Source of the DNA: an uncultured Marmoricola sp.
GTDB taxonomy: Bacteria > Actinomycetota > Actinomycetes > Propionibacteriales > Nocardioidaceae
Direction: 5' to 3'
DNA: 43,144 nucleotides
Assembly: GCF_943913695.1 (NCBI RefSeq)
Contig: NZ_CALTZE010000010.1
Location: 1 to 43,144, forward strand
Under the pieces are notes generated by a model. The model did no database searches, was not told the origin of the DNA, and was given only the letters and a program-made list of their open reading frames with translations. Made by a program: the position numbers and the translations under genes. Positions 20,260-28,394 of the stretch are shown here, piece after piece (positions within the stretch are counted from its first letter, which is position 1; each line of letters begins with the position of its first letter).

Positions 20260-21865
20260 CGACCAGCGCCGCCGTGTGCGTGGCCGCGGCGTGGTTGGCC
20301 GAGCCGGCGTACGCGGTGCGCACCGACCAGCGGCCCTGGGCCACCTTGGGCAGCGTCACGCGGACCTGACCGGAGGTCAGCCGTGCGGTCTTGACCCGCG
20401 TGACCTTGCCCTTGGTCATCGTCACGCGCACCGTGCCGGGCGCGGCCGGCGCGCCGGCGACGGTCGGACGCACCCGCACCAGCACGATGCCGGCCTGCTT
20501 CGCGGTCGCCTTGCGCACGTGGGTGCGCGAGACCGTGGTGGCGGTCTTGCTCAGCGTGAGCTGCCGGGTGACGGTGCGGCCGTCGTGGGCGAAGCTCAGC
20601 GTGCGCGTGCCGACCGCGAGCGTGCGCGGCAGGGCGAAGCGCGCGGTGCCCCCGCTCAGCGTCGCCGTGAGCGGTGCACCCGCACCGCTCAGCGTGACCA
20701 CGCCGCTGCCGCCCGGCACCGAGACGACGTAGGCCGGGGCGGAGCCGTAGCGGGCGGTGGCCGGCCCGGTGACGCTCAGCTCGCCCACCAGGTCGAGGTC
20801 CAGCGGGGTCTCGGTGTCCTGGCTGGTGGTCGAGTGGCTGTGCGCGCGCCAGGTGTAGAGCGAGTAGTCCGTGCCGGGCGTGAGGTCGGCGACCTGTGCG
20901 ACCAGGGTGCGAGTGAAGCCGCCGTCGACCAGACCCGCGGCCGGCACCCACGAGGCCGCGGCGAACGCGTCCATGCCCTCCTGCGAGGAGACGTCGGGCA
21001 GCCCACCGGAGGGGGCGATCCCGACGTAGACGCCGTTGTCGCCGGGGTTGGTCACGCCGGTGAAGCCGCGGCCGGTGGCCACGACGGTGACCTCGCTGGC
21101 GCTCTGGGTCACGGTGGCGGCGACCTGCGGGGCGACCTCGGCGACGATCGTCGCGGGGGCCTTGGTCGTCCAGTCGGCCCCGCCGGAGTTGGTCGAGTAG
21201 AAGTGCGAGCGCAGGCTGGTGGGCAGCTGGGTCAGGTGGCTGGGCTGCCAGGACCGGTTGCCGTAGGGCCGTCCGGTCGTCATGCCCAGGGCGGCGGACT
21301 GGTCGCTGTCGGCGGTGACGACACCCTCCCAGTCGGGGGTCGCGGTCAGCGTGGCGCGCTCGGCGGTCGCGGCCCACGCGGCGTCACCGGCACCGAAGCG
21401 CGCGGTCACCACGCGGGCGGCCTCCGGCGTGGTGGAGCCGGTCACCGTGCTGGCGACCACGGCGGAGAGCTCGCCGGAGCCGTCGCGCGCGACGGTGAGC
21501 ACCGGGTCGGCGAAGGAGACGGAGTAGAGCTCGTTGCCCGCGTTGACGAAGGCGCCACGCACCGTCCCCTCGTAGCTGGTGGTGAGCACGTCGGTGGCGG
21601 CGTCGTAGGTCGTGTCGCCGGCCGGGAAGGTGACCACGCCGTCGGCGTCCTCGGTCGCGCCGCCGGCGTAGCTGTGGGTGGAGAGGTGGTTGTCGAACTG
21701 CTGGGAGACCTCCCACCGCAGCGCCGGGGCGGGTGCGTCGGCCGCGGCGGTCGCGGGGGACGGCGCGAGGGCGACGACCGAGAGGGCCGAGGCGACCAGG
21801 GCTCCCGCCGTGGGCACGGCGATCCGTGCGAGTCGGCGCCCTCCGGGCGCGTGGGTCAGGGACAT
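20246..21865 (-). CDS. htaA: secreted HtaA-domain heme-binding protein with C-terminal Ig-like repeats
   Basis: A 539-residue exported protein. A signal peptide ends near residue 40. An HtaA (CR) domain follows from about 48, opening with LRWEVSQQFDNHLSTHSYAGG, and a second partly related stretch is possible at about 180-340. The C-terminal 180 residues look like Ig-like beta domains. HtaA proteins of Corynebacterium bind hemin and hemoglobin at the surface and pass heme to HmuT. There is no C-terminal membrane anchor, so it is probably released or held non-covalently. AAAGGA lies 8 nt before the ATG. It is the last gene of the heme operon, 63 bp after the previous one. Confidence 0.85.
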   Translation of the reverse strand: MSLTHAPGGRRLARIAVPTAGALVASALSVVALAPSPATAAADAPAPALRWEVSQQFDNHLSTHSYAGGATEDADGVVTFPAGDTTYDAATDVLTTSYEGTVRGAFVNAGNELYSVSFADPVLTVARDGSGELSAVVASTVTGSTTPEAARVVTARFGAGDAAWAATAERATLTATPDWEGVVTADSDQSAALGMTTGRPYGNRSWQPSHLTQLPTSLRSHFYSTNSGGADWTTKAPATIVAEVAPQVAATVTQSASEVTVVATGRGFTGVTNPGDNGVYVGIAPSGGLPDVSSQEGMDAFAAASWVPAAGLVDGGFTRTLVAQVADLTPGTDYSLYTWRAHSHSTTSQDTETPLDLDLVGELSVTGPATARYGSAPAYVVSVPGGSGVVTLSGAGAPLTATLSGGTARFALPRTLAVGTRTLSFAHDGRTVTRQLTLSKTATTVSRTHVRKATAKQAGIVLVRVRPTVAGAPAAPGTVRVTMTKGKVTRVKTARLTSGQVRVTLPKVAQGRWSVRTAYAGSANHAAATHTAALVVTRR

Positions 21866-21928
21866 GCGAGGTTCCTTTCGAGCAGGGCGAGGGACCCCGA
21901 GGTCCCCGGTGATGGCCGGGCTGGGCGT

Positions 21929-23140
21929 CTAGGTGCGGTGTCGCCACCGCGAGATCGAGGGGGCCGCGAGCAGCAGCAGCGCCGTCAGGAGCAGTCCGCC
22001 CCCGGTGAGCCACCACGCCCGGGCGGCGGTGTCGGCAGGGTCGGCGGCGACGAGCCGCACAGGAGCCCCGGGCGCGACGCCGTACGCCGCCGCTGCCGCT
22101 GCCGTGTCGACCCCTGCGGTGGGCGCCGGCGGCACGGCGGCCACCGGCGGCGACCCGCCGCCGGGAGCGGCCAGCGGCGCGGGGGCCGAGACCCCCGGGG
22201 CCGCAGCCTGCGTGGGGGCGGCCGTCGCGCTCGGTGCCGATGGCGCGGAGTTGTCCACCGCCGGGGTGGTCGGCACCTCCGTGGGCGCGGGGGCCGGGGC
22301 GTCGCCGACGGCGACGGTGACGGGCAGGGCCCGCTTCCACGGGTCGGTCGCGCTGCCGGAGGAGTACCAGTAGGCGGCCGTGCCGATCCGGTCGGTGAAG
22401 TCGACCCACGACTGCGGGAAGGCGCCCTCGTGCTGGCCGCCGAGCCGCTGGTCGACCCCTGAGACACGGACGCCGTCGTAGGCCGGCTGGGCGGTGAAGC
22501 CGCCCTGCCCCAGCGTCACCGCGGGCAGGTTGGCCAGCACCACCCGCCGCTCGGGCACGGGCTCCCACACCGAGGTGTCCTGCTGGGAGGAGGCGAAGCC
22601 GCTCAGGGTGCCGGTGAGCGTGCCGCGACCCTCGGCGACCTCGAGCACGGGGTCGGAGAGGTAGAAGAACGACATGCCGCTGTAGAGCAGCACCGTGACG
22701 TCGCCGTCCCAGGAGATCCGGGCGGTGCCGGCCGTCGGGTCGAGGGTGCCGGTGCCGCCGTGCATCACGACCTGGTGGTTGCTGAAGCGGCCCGCGGTCG
22801 GCGTGGTCAGCGGCGCCCCCGCGGAGTCGGTGGAGAGCCCCGCCCACGTGGCGTCGCGCCACGTCGACCCGTCCCACTTCTCCAGCTCGACCTCACCGGC
22901 CCGCTGCCGCCAGTCGGCCTGCTTCAGGGTCTGCTCCCCCCGCCCCGGGTCGGGGATGCGGCCGGCGGAGAAGTGGTTGTAGGTGCGCGGCGCCCACGCC
23001 GCGTTGTTGGCCTCCTGCGAGAGCCCCCAGCGCAGCGTGACACCCGTGACGGCGTGCTCCTCCTCCGCGGCGTGCACCGGAGCTGCCGGGAGCGCGAGCA
23101 CGAGGGCGGCCAGCGCGGCCGCCAGCCACCGGCTACGCAC
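21929..23140 (-). CDS. membrane-anchored HtaA-domain heme-binding protein
   Basis: A 403-residue protein. A signal peptide (WLAAALAALVLALPAAPVHA) is followed by an HtaA domain at about 28-215, opening with VTGVTLRWGLSQEANNAAWA. A low-complexity Pro/Ala/Thr linker comes next, then one transmembrane helix (WWLTGGGLLLTALLLLAA) and a short basic tail. This is the layout of Corynebacterium HtaA/HtaB/ChtA-type proteins, held in the membrane with the heme domain outside. The GTG start overlaps the end of the upstream gene by 8 bp, so translation is probably coupled. Confidence 0.85.
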   Translation of the reverse strand: MRSRWLAAALAALVLALPAAPVHAAEEEHAVTGVTLRWGLSQEANNAAWAPRTYNHFSAGRIPDPGRGEQTLKQADWRQRAGEVELEKWDGSTWRDATWAGLSTDSAGAPLTTPTAGRFSNHQVVMHGGTGTLDPTAGTARISWDGDVTVLLYSGMSFFYLSDPVLEVAEGRGTLTGTLSGFASSQQDTSVWEPVPERRVVLANLPAVTLGQGGFTAQPAYDGVRVSGVDQRLGGQHEGAFPQSWVDFTDRIGTAAYWYSSGSATDPWKRALPVTVAVGDAPAPAPTEVPTTPAVDNSAPSAPSATAAPTQAAAPGVSAPAPLAAPGGGSPPVAAVPPAPTAGVDTAAAAAAYGVAPGAPVRLVAADPADTAARAWWLTGGGLLLTALLLLAAPSISRWRHRT

Positions 23141-24236
23141 GACGCCTCCGCAGCAGCCGGCGTACGACGACCCCGAGCGCGACCACCAGGACGAGCGCGG
23201 CGGCGGCCACGAACGCGCGCGGCTGCCACCCCACCGCGGCGGCCAGGGTCTCGGAGTCGTCGGCGACCGCGAAGCGCACCGCGACCTCCTCCTCGGAGCC
23301 GGCGCCGACCACGCGCAGCTCGTGGGTGCCGGGCTCCACGTCGCCCGGCAGCTGCAGCACGCCGGCGAGGGTGCCGTCGACCGCGACCGTGAGCGGACCG
23401 GCACCTGCCGCGCCGTCGTCGAGGACGACGCTGACCTGCCGGCCGGCGGGCAACCCGCTGCCGGTGAAGGCGAGCACCCGCCCCGCGACCGCGGAGGCCC
23501 GGTCGACCTCCAGCGCGGGAGCCGTCGCAGCGGCGGCCGCCTGCCTGCCCCGGGCTCCCGGCGAGGCGGAGGCGGACGGCGTGGAGGTGCCGGCCGAGCC
23601 CGCCCCACCCGAGGTGGCACTCTCCTGCGGCGCGGCCGTCGCCGACGGGTCGGCCGACGCCGCGGGCGCCTCGCCGTCGGCGTAGAGGCTCTGCACCCGC
23701 ACAGGCGTGAAGGTCTCGTTGACGCGGTTGGCCACGCCGTGGGCGCCGAAGGTGATCACCCCGCAGGTGACCTTGCGGCAGTCGACGTTGCGCACCTTGC
23801 CGTCGGCGTCGACGGCCCGGAAGCGTGCCCCCGGCACCTTGAGGGTCGTCGACCAGGTGCCGTCGGCCCGGATCGTGCCACCGTTGGCCTCGGCCGCGGT
23901 GTCGCTGCCGGGGAAGGCCACGAAGCGCTGGTAGCCGGCGTTGCCGGCCGTCTGCGAGTCGGGCGCGTAGAGCGTGCTGCCGCCCCCGCCGGCGCTCGGC
24001 CGCCAGCTGCCGCTCACCGTGCCGAAGAGCACGTAGATGCCGCCGAAGCCGCCGCGCACCGACTGGAAGCCGGAGCCGGTGAGACGCAGCGAGGTCTCGT
24101 AGGTCGGGTCGATCGCGGCGCTGCCCTGGTCGTTGGCCACGCCGACGCGCGAGGCGGCGTGGGCCGGAGCGAGCGGGAGCGCCAGGCTGGAGGCGAGCAG
24201 CAGCAGCGCCAGCAGCGTCAGGGAGCGGGCACGCAC
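23133..24236 (-). CDS. membrane-anchored surface protein of the heme operon
   Basis: A 367-residue protein. A signal peptide (LLALLLLASSLALPLAPAHA) is followed by a beta-rich domain of about 180 residues holding a Cys pair (NVDCRKVTCGV). A Ser/Ala/Gly-rich linker, an Ig-like domain (LEVDRASAVAGRVLAFTGSGL), and a C-terminal helix with an RRLLRRRRA tail complete it. I cannot confirm an HtaA domain in the first part, though its position matches HtaC/HtaA-like genes next to hmuTUV in relatives. A GAGGAG box precedes the GTG, which overlaps the hmuV end by 19 bp. A role in heme capture is inferred from context. Confidence 0.8.
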   Translation of the reverse strand: MRARSLTLLALLLLASSLALPLAPAHAASRVGVANDQGSAAIDPTYETSLRLTGSGFQSVRGGFGGIYVLFGTVSGSWRPSAGGGGSTLYAPDSQTAGNAGYQRFVAFPGSDTAAEANGGTIRADGTWSTTLKVPGARFRAVDADGKVRNVDCRKVTCGVITFGAHGVANRVNETFTPVRVQSLYADGEAPAASADPSATAAPQESATSGGAGSAGTSTPSASASPGARGRQAAAAATAPALEVDRASAVAGRVLAFTGSGLPAGRQVSVVLDDGAAGAGPLTVAVDGTLAGVLQLPGDVEPGTHELRVVGAGSEEEVAVRFAVADDSETLAAAVGWQPRAFVAAAALVLVVALGVVVRRLLRRRRA

Positions 24237-25024
24237 GGCGTCTCCTCGGTGTGGTCGTGGGCGACGCGTGCGGGCACGACGAGCAGCCGACCGGCGTGCT
24301 CGAGCACCTCGACGGGGTGTTCGTAGACGTCGCTGAGCAGGGCGGGGTCGAGCACGACCGCCGGAGGGCCGCTCGCGCGCACCCGGCCGTCGTGCAGCAC
24401 CACCACCCGGTCGGCCCAGGCCGCGGCGAGTGACAGGTCGTGCAGCACCACACCGACGGCGGCACCGGCGTCGGCGCAGGAGCGGGCGATGCCGAGCACG
24501 TGCTCCTGGTGGCGGATGTCGAGCGCAGCGGTCGGCTCGTCGAGCAGGAGCACCGAGGTCTCCTGGGCCAGCACCCGGGCGAAGGCGGTGCGGGCCCGCT
24601 CGCCGCCCGAGAGCGTCGGGTAGAGCCGGTCGGCCAGCGCGAGCACGTCGGCGCGCGCCATCGCCTCCTCCACGACCACCTCGTCGCGGTCCTCGGCCGG
24701 CGTGCGGTGCCAGGGCGTGCGGCCCATCGCCACCACGTCGCGCACCCGGAAGCCGAAGGCCAGGTGCTGCTCCTGCAGCAGCAGTGCGCGCCGACGGGCG
24801 GTCTCGCGCACCGAGAGCTCGTGCAGGGGTACGCCGTCGAGCAGCACGCTGCCGGCCGTCACGGGCAGGTCGCCCGCCACCGCACCGAGGACGCTGGACT
24901 TGCCGGCGCCGTTGGGCCCGACGAGCGCCACGACCTCGCCGTGGTGCAGGTCGAGGTCGACGTCGCTGAGCACCCGGGCTCCCCCGCGCTCCACGCACAG
25001 TCCGCGCACCTGCAGGGCGCTCAT
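24218..25024 (-). CDS. hmuV: heme ABC transporter ATP-binding protein
   Basis: A 268-residue ABC ATPase. Walker A is GPNGAGKS at 36-43, the signature LSGGE is at 137-141, Walker B LLLDEP is at 158-163, and the switch His is in VVLHDLSLA. The length and the MGRTPWH region fit the FecE/HmuV group that powers iron-complex and heme import. The ATG overlaps the hmuU stop as ATGA, so the two are translationally coupled. It works with HmuU in the membrane and HmuT outside. Confidence 0.93.
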   Translation of the reverse strand: MSALQVRGLCVERGGARVLSDVDLDLHHGEVVALVGPNGAGKSSVLGAVAGDLPVTAGSVLLDGVPLHELSVRETARRRALLLQEQHLAFGFRVRDVVAMGRTPWHRTPAEDRDEVVVEEAMARADVLALADRLYPTLSGGERARTAFARVLAQETSVLLLDEPTAALDIRHQEHVLGIARSCADAGAAVGVVLHDLSLAAAWADRVVVLHDGRVRASGPPAVVLDPALLSDVYEHPVEVLEHAGRLLVVPARVAHDHTEETPCVPAP

Positions 25025-26100
25025 GCCCAGCCCCCCGACGTACGCCGGGTGCGCCGCAGCAGCCAGAAGAAGAAGGGCCCGCCGACCAGGGCGGTGAGCA
25101 TGCCGATGGGCAGGTCGGCGTAGGAGACGAGCGTGCGGGCACCGAGATCGGCCACGACGAGCAGCACGGCGCCACCGAGGGCGCAGGCGGGCACGAGCAC
25201 GCGGTGGCCGGGGCCGACCAGCATCCGCAGCAGGTGCGGCACGACCAGGCCGACGAAGCCGATGATGCCGGCGAAGGCGACCGCCGCCGAGGTCAGCAGG
25301 GCCACGAGCACGATCACGACCAGCCGCAGCCGCTCCACGTCGACGCCGACGTGGCGGGCCGCCCGGTCGCCGAGCGCCAGCAGGTCGAGCCGGCGCGCGA
25401 GCACGACCGCGCCGAGCAGGCCGACCGCGCACAGCGGTGCGACCACCGCGACGTGCTGCCACCGGCTGCCGTTGAGCGACCCGAGGGTCCAGAAGACGAT
25501 CTCCTCGCGGGCGCGGGTGTCGCCGAGGAACATCATCAGCGCCATGCCCGCACTGGCCATCGCGTTGACCGCGATGCCGGTGAGCACCAGCGTCACGACC
25601 TCGGTGCGGCCACCGTCGCGCGACATCGCATAGACCAGCACCGTGGTGACCAAGCCGCCGACGAAGGCGAAGCCGGCGGTGGTCCAGGGGCCGAGGAAGC
25701 CCAGCCCCAGCGTGATCACGCTCGCCGCGGCGAGCGCCGCCCCGGCCGAGACGCCCACGACGGCCGGCTCGGCCAGCGGGTTGCCGAAGACTCCCTGCAT
25801 CAGGGCGCCGGCGGTGGCCAGCGAGGCGCCGACGATCGCCGCCATCGCGACCCGGGGGAAGCGGACCTGCCACAGCGTGCCCTCGCCCTGCGGGTGGCTC
25901 GGCAGCGGGCCGAGGTCGAGGCCGAGGCGGTGCAGCACCGAGCCCAGCACCTCCGCGGGCGGGATCGCGAGCTGGCCGCGCCCTGCCGCCAGCAGCACGA
26001 CCGCGACGAGGAGCACGCCCAGCGCGACGAAGAGGGGCGTCGTACGCCGCCGCGGCGCGCGCGCCGTCGCGGTCGCCGGCTCTCGGGTCAGCAGGCTCAT
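25021..26100 (-). CDS. hmuU: heme ABC transporter permease (FecCD family)
   Basis: A 359-residue polytopic protein of the FecCD type with about nine to ten hydrophobic segments. Family motifs are visible: RFPRVAMAAIVGASLATAG, then GNPLAEPAVVGVSAGAALAA (about 129-148), and IIGFVGLVVPHLLRMLVGP near the C-terminus, the site that contacts the ATPase. It forms the heme channel through the cell membrane. The start and stop each overlap a neighbour by ATGA (hmuT upstream, hmuV downstream). Confidence 0.94.
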   Translation of the reverse strand: MSLLTREPATATARAPRRRTTPLFVALGVLLVAVVLLAAGRGQLAIPPAEVLGSVLHRLGLDLGPLPSHPQGEGTLWQVRFPRVAMAAIVGASLATAGALMQGVFGNPLAEPAVVGVSAGAALAAASVITLGLGFLGPWTTAGFAFVGGLVTTVLVYAMSRDGGRTEVVTLVLTGIAVNAMASAGMALMMFLGDTRAREEIVFWTLGSLNGSRWQHVAVVAPLCAVGLLGAVVLARRLDLLALGDRAARHVGVDVERLRLVVIVLVALLTSAAVAFAGIIGFVGLVVPHLLRMLVGPGHRVLVPACALGGAVLLVVADLGARTLVSYADLPIGMLTALVGGPFFFWLLRRTRRTSGGWA

Positions 26101-27185
26101 CGCACCGCCTCGGGGGCGTAGACGGCGACGGCGAGGGCGTTGAGCACCTGGGCGCTGAGCGGTCCGAAGCCGAGCACCTGCGAGTCCTGCATGTCGATCA
26201 CCCGGCGGCGCTGGCCGGCCGGCGTCTGCGCCAGCGCGGGCAGCCGCTCGAGGAGTCCGTCGACGCCGTCGACGGACTCCAGGCCGTCGGTCATCATCAG
26301 GATCACGTCGGGCTGGGCGGCGACGATGCCCTCGTCGGTGACCGGCTTCATGCCCTTCCAGCCGATCTCCTCCGCCACGTCGTAGAGCCCCAGGCCCTCG
26401 ATCAGGGAGTCGGCTCCGGAGCCCTCGCCGAAGAGGTGGTAGACCCCGCTCTTGCCGCGGACGTAGAGGAAGATCGCCCGCAGCCGCTCGCGCTCGTCGG
26501 CCGGGGCGACCGCGCGCACCTGCGCCTCGACGGCCGCGACCTCGCGGTCGGTGCGCCGGGCGAGCTTGCGTCCGGCCTCGGGCACGCCGAGCGCCTGGGC
26601 GACCGACTCGGTGAGCGCGGCCGCCCCGTCGAGGTCGCGCTCGGAGGAGACGACGACCACGGGGATGCCGGCCTCGCGCAGCTGGAGCACGGCGTCCCAC
26701 GGTCCCAGCGTGGTGTCGGTGATGACGAGGGTCGGGTCGAGGGCCAGCAGCGCCTCGGCGTCGAGCTCGTGGCCCTGGCCGGTCACGAGCGGCAGGTCGG
26801 CCGCCTCCTCGAACTGCGTGGAGATGTCGCGGCCGACCAGCGAGTCGCCCATCCCGAGCTCGAAGACGGTGCGCGAGAGCGTGCCGTAGACGTCGAGGGC
26901 CAGCACCCGGCTGGTGTCGGTGACGGTGACACGCGTGCCCTGGTCGTCGGTCAGGGTGACCGGCAGCCGCGGACTCGGGTCGGAGACGACCGGGCGCACC
27001 TCGGCGTCGGCGACGACCGCCGTGCTCGGTCCCTCGGCCTCGCGGGGGTCGGCCAGGGCCTCGACGCTCGCGAGCTCCGGCGCGGCGCGACCGGGGCTCG
27101 CGTCACCGCCGTGGGAGGCCACGCCGCAGCCGGAGACCACCACCGCGAGCGCGGTGACCAGGGCGGGCAGGCAACGGGGAGGCAC
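26097..27185 (-). CDS. hmuT: heme ABC transporter substrate-binding lipoprotein
   Basis: A 362-residue lipoprotein. The lipobox VSGC is at 17-20 with Cys20 the modified residue, followed by a 60-residue linker and then a class III periplasmic-binding fold: VLALDVYGTLSRTVFELG, EALLALDPTLVITD, and a long connecting helix before LYVRGKSGVYHLFG. The Tyr and His in such positions bind heme in corynebacterial HmuT. It is the first gene of the heme operon. The GTG has a TAAATT box 6 nt upstream and no ribosome site, so it is probably leaderless. An iron box overlaps that -10. Confidence 0.93.
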   Translation of the reverse strand: MPPRCLPALVTALAVVVSGCGVASHGGDASPGRAAPELASVEALADPREAEGPSTAVVADAEVRPVVSDPSPRLPVTLTDDQGTRVTVTDTSRVLALDVYGTLSRTVFELGMGDSLVGRDISTQFEEAADLPLVTGQGHELDAEALLALDPTLVITDTTLGPWDAVLQLREAGIPVVVVSSERDLDGAAALTESVAQALGVPEAGRKLARRTDREVAAVEAQVRAVAPADERERLRAIFLYVRGKSGVYHLFGEGSGADSLIEGLGLYDVAEEIGWKGMKPVTDEGIVAAQPDVILMMTDGLESVDGVDGLLERLPALAQTPAGQRRRVIDMQDSQVLGFGPLSAQVLNALAVAVYAPEAVR

Positions 27186-27191
27186 GGCAGC

Positions 27192-27197
27192 AATTTA
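27192..27197 (-). promoter_or_regulatory. -10-like box (TAAATT) for hmuT
   Basis: On the minus strand TAAATT ends 6 nt before the hmuT GTG. Its upstream three bases are part of the iron box, so bound regulator would cover the promoter. Confidence 0.6.
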
Positions 27198-27213
27198 GGC
27201 TCGCCTTGCCTAA
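27195..27213. promoter_or_regulatory. DtxR/IdeR-type iron box
   Basis: TTAGGCTCGCCTTGCCTAA is a 19-bp interrupted palindrome that fits the DtxR/IdeR consensus TTAGGTTAGGCTAACCTAA at most positions, including all ten outer bases. It lies between hmuT and hmuO, overlapping the hmuT -10. With iron, the regulator should repress at least hmuTUV and probably hmuO. Confidence 0.82.
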
Positions 27214-27280
27214 GATGGCAACTTTGCTGACAAGGTGTCATGATGATCACGGACCTGTCCCCCGTCACCGAGGAGACCCG

Positions 27281-27973
27281 ATGACGCTGCTGCCTCCCGT
27301 TGCCGACTCACTGGCCGACCTCCTGGCCGGCCCGCTCTCTGCGGCCATGCGCGAAGGGTCGCGCCAGCAGCACGAGGACGCCGAGGGCTCGGCGTTCATG
27401 ACGGCGCTGCTCGAGGGCCGCGTCGACGAGGCGGGCTACGCCGGCTACCTCGCCCGGCTCCGCCTGGTCTACGCCGCCATGGAGTCAGCGGGCCGGGCCC
27501 AGCTCGACGACGCGGCCGTCGCCGCCGTGGTCGACCCGGCGCTGGAGCGGCTCGAGACGATCGAGGACGACCTCGACCTCTGGACCGGCGGTGCCGGGCT
27601 CGAGGTCGAGAGCCCCGCCGCGACGGCCTACGTCGAGCGGCTGCGCGCCGCGTCGGGGCTGCGCTTCGTGGCCCACCACTACACCCGCTACCTCGGCGAC
27701 CTCTCGGGCGGCCAGGCGATCGGGCGGCTGCTCGGCCGCGAGTTCGGGCTCGAGCGCGGGGGCCGAGGGCTGCGCTTCTACGACTTCCCCGCGATCCCCA
27801 AGCCCAAGCCCTACAAGGACGCCTACCGCGCCCGGCTCGACGCCCTGCCCCTGACCTCGCACGACAAGGCCACGGTCGTCGAGGAGGTCCAGGTGGCCTT
27901 CGGGCTCAACCAGGCGCTCTTCGCCGAGCTCTCCACCACGCTGGCGGAGCACACCCGCACCCCCCGCGGCTGA
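27281..27973 (+). CDS. hmuO: biliverdin-producing heme oxygenase
   Basis: A 230-residue heme oxygenase. The proximal heme ligand is His31 in QQHEDAEGSAFM, and the distal-helix motif GDLSGGQ is at 139-145. Length and both motifs match C. diphtheriae HmuO. It opens the heme ring in the cytosol to biliverdin, CO and Fe2+, the step that follows uptake by HmuTUV. GAGGAGA lies 5-6 nt before the chosen ATG; the longer open frame upstream runs through the regulatory region. It diverges from hmuT across the iron box and converges with a small acidic-protein gene 7 bp away. Confidence 0.95.
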   Translation: MTLLPPVADSLADLLAGPLSAAMREGSRQQHEDAEGSAFMTALLEGRVDEAGYAGYLARLRLVYAAMESAGRAQLDDAAVAAVVDPALERLETIEDDLDLWTGGAGLEVESPAATAYVERLRAASGLRFVAHHYTRYLGDLSGGQAIGRLLGREFGLERGGRGLRFYDFPAIPKPKPYKDAYRARLDALPLTSHDKATVVEEVQVAFGLNQALFAELSTTLAEHTRTPRG

Positions 27974-27980
27974 GCCAGGC

Positions 27981-28280
27981 TCAGTCCCCGGCGTCCTCGG
28001 CGTAGGGCTTCTCGTCGGACTCGTCGTAGTCGTCGGAGTCGGTGAACATCCCCTTCTCGACGTCGAAGTCGCGCTGGGTGTTGTCGACCTCCGCGGCCTC
28101 GGGCCGGTTGTCGGGGTCGAGGCGCTCGGCGCGCTCCTCCTCGATCTCCTGCTTGGTCTCCTCGTCGGGCTCGCTGGTGGTGTCGATGCCCTGGCTCCGA
28201 CCGGCCCGCTCCTCGGCGTCGACCCCGCCGTCCTCGAGGATGCTGCCCCCCGCGTGCTCGGTCCCCTCGTGCTCGGCCAC
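27981..28280 (-). CDS. small acidic conserved hypothetical protein
   Basis: A 99-residue, highly acidic and probably unstructured protein. The most family-like part is the C-terminal third: RLDPDNRPEAAEVDNTQRDF, then DVEKGMFTDSDDYDESDEKP. Short acidic proteins with this NRPE-AEVDNTQRDFD pattern are common in actinobacteria and have no assigned function. The frame is open far upstream, but GAGGAGG 6 nt before this GTG fixes the start. Confidence 0.82.
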   Translation of the reverse strand: MAEHEGTEHAGGSILEDGGVDAEERAGRSQGIDTTSEPDEETKQEIEEERAERLDPDNRPEAAEVDNTQRDFDVEKGMFTDSDDYDESDEKPYAEDAGD

Positions 28281-28382
28281 GCATGCCTCCTCGTCGTACG
28301 ACGCTCGGTGCGCCCCCGGTCTGGATACCTCAGCAAGGCTGTCCCCGTCGACCGCGACGACGCGGACTGGACACCGGGCGAC

Positions 28383-28388
28383 TACCGT
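28383..28388 (+). promoter_or_regulatory. -10-like box (TACCGT)
   Basis: TACCGT ends 6 nt before the ATG of the crotonase gene with no Shine-Dalgarno sequence; probable leaderless start. Confidence 0.42.
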
Positions 28389-28394
28389 GCGGGC

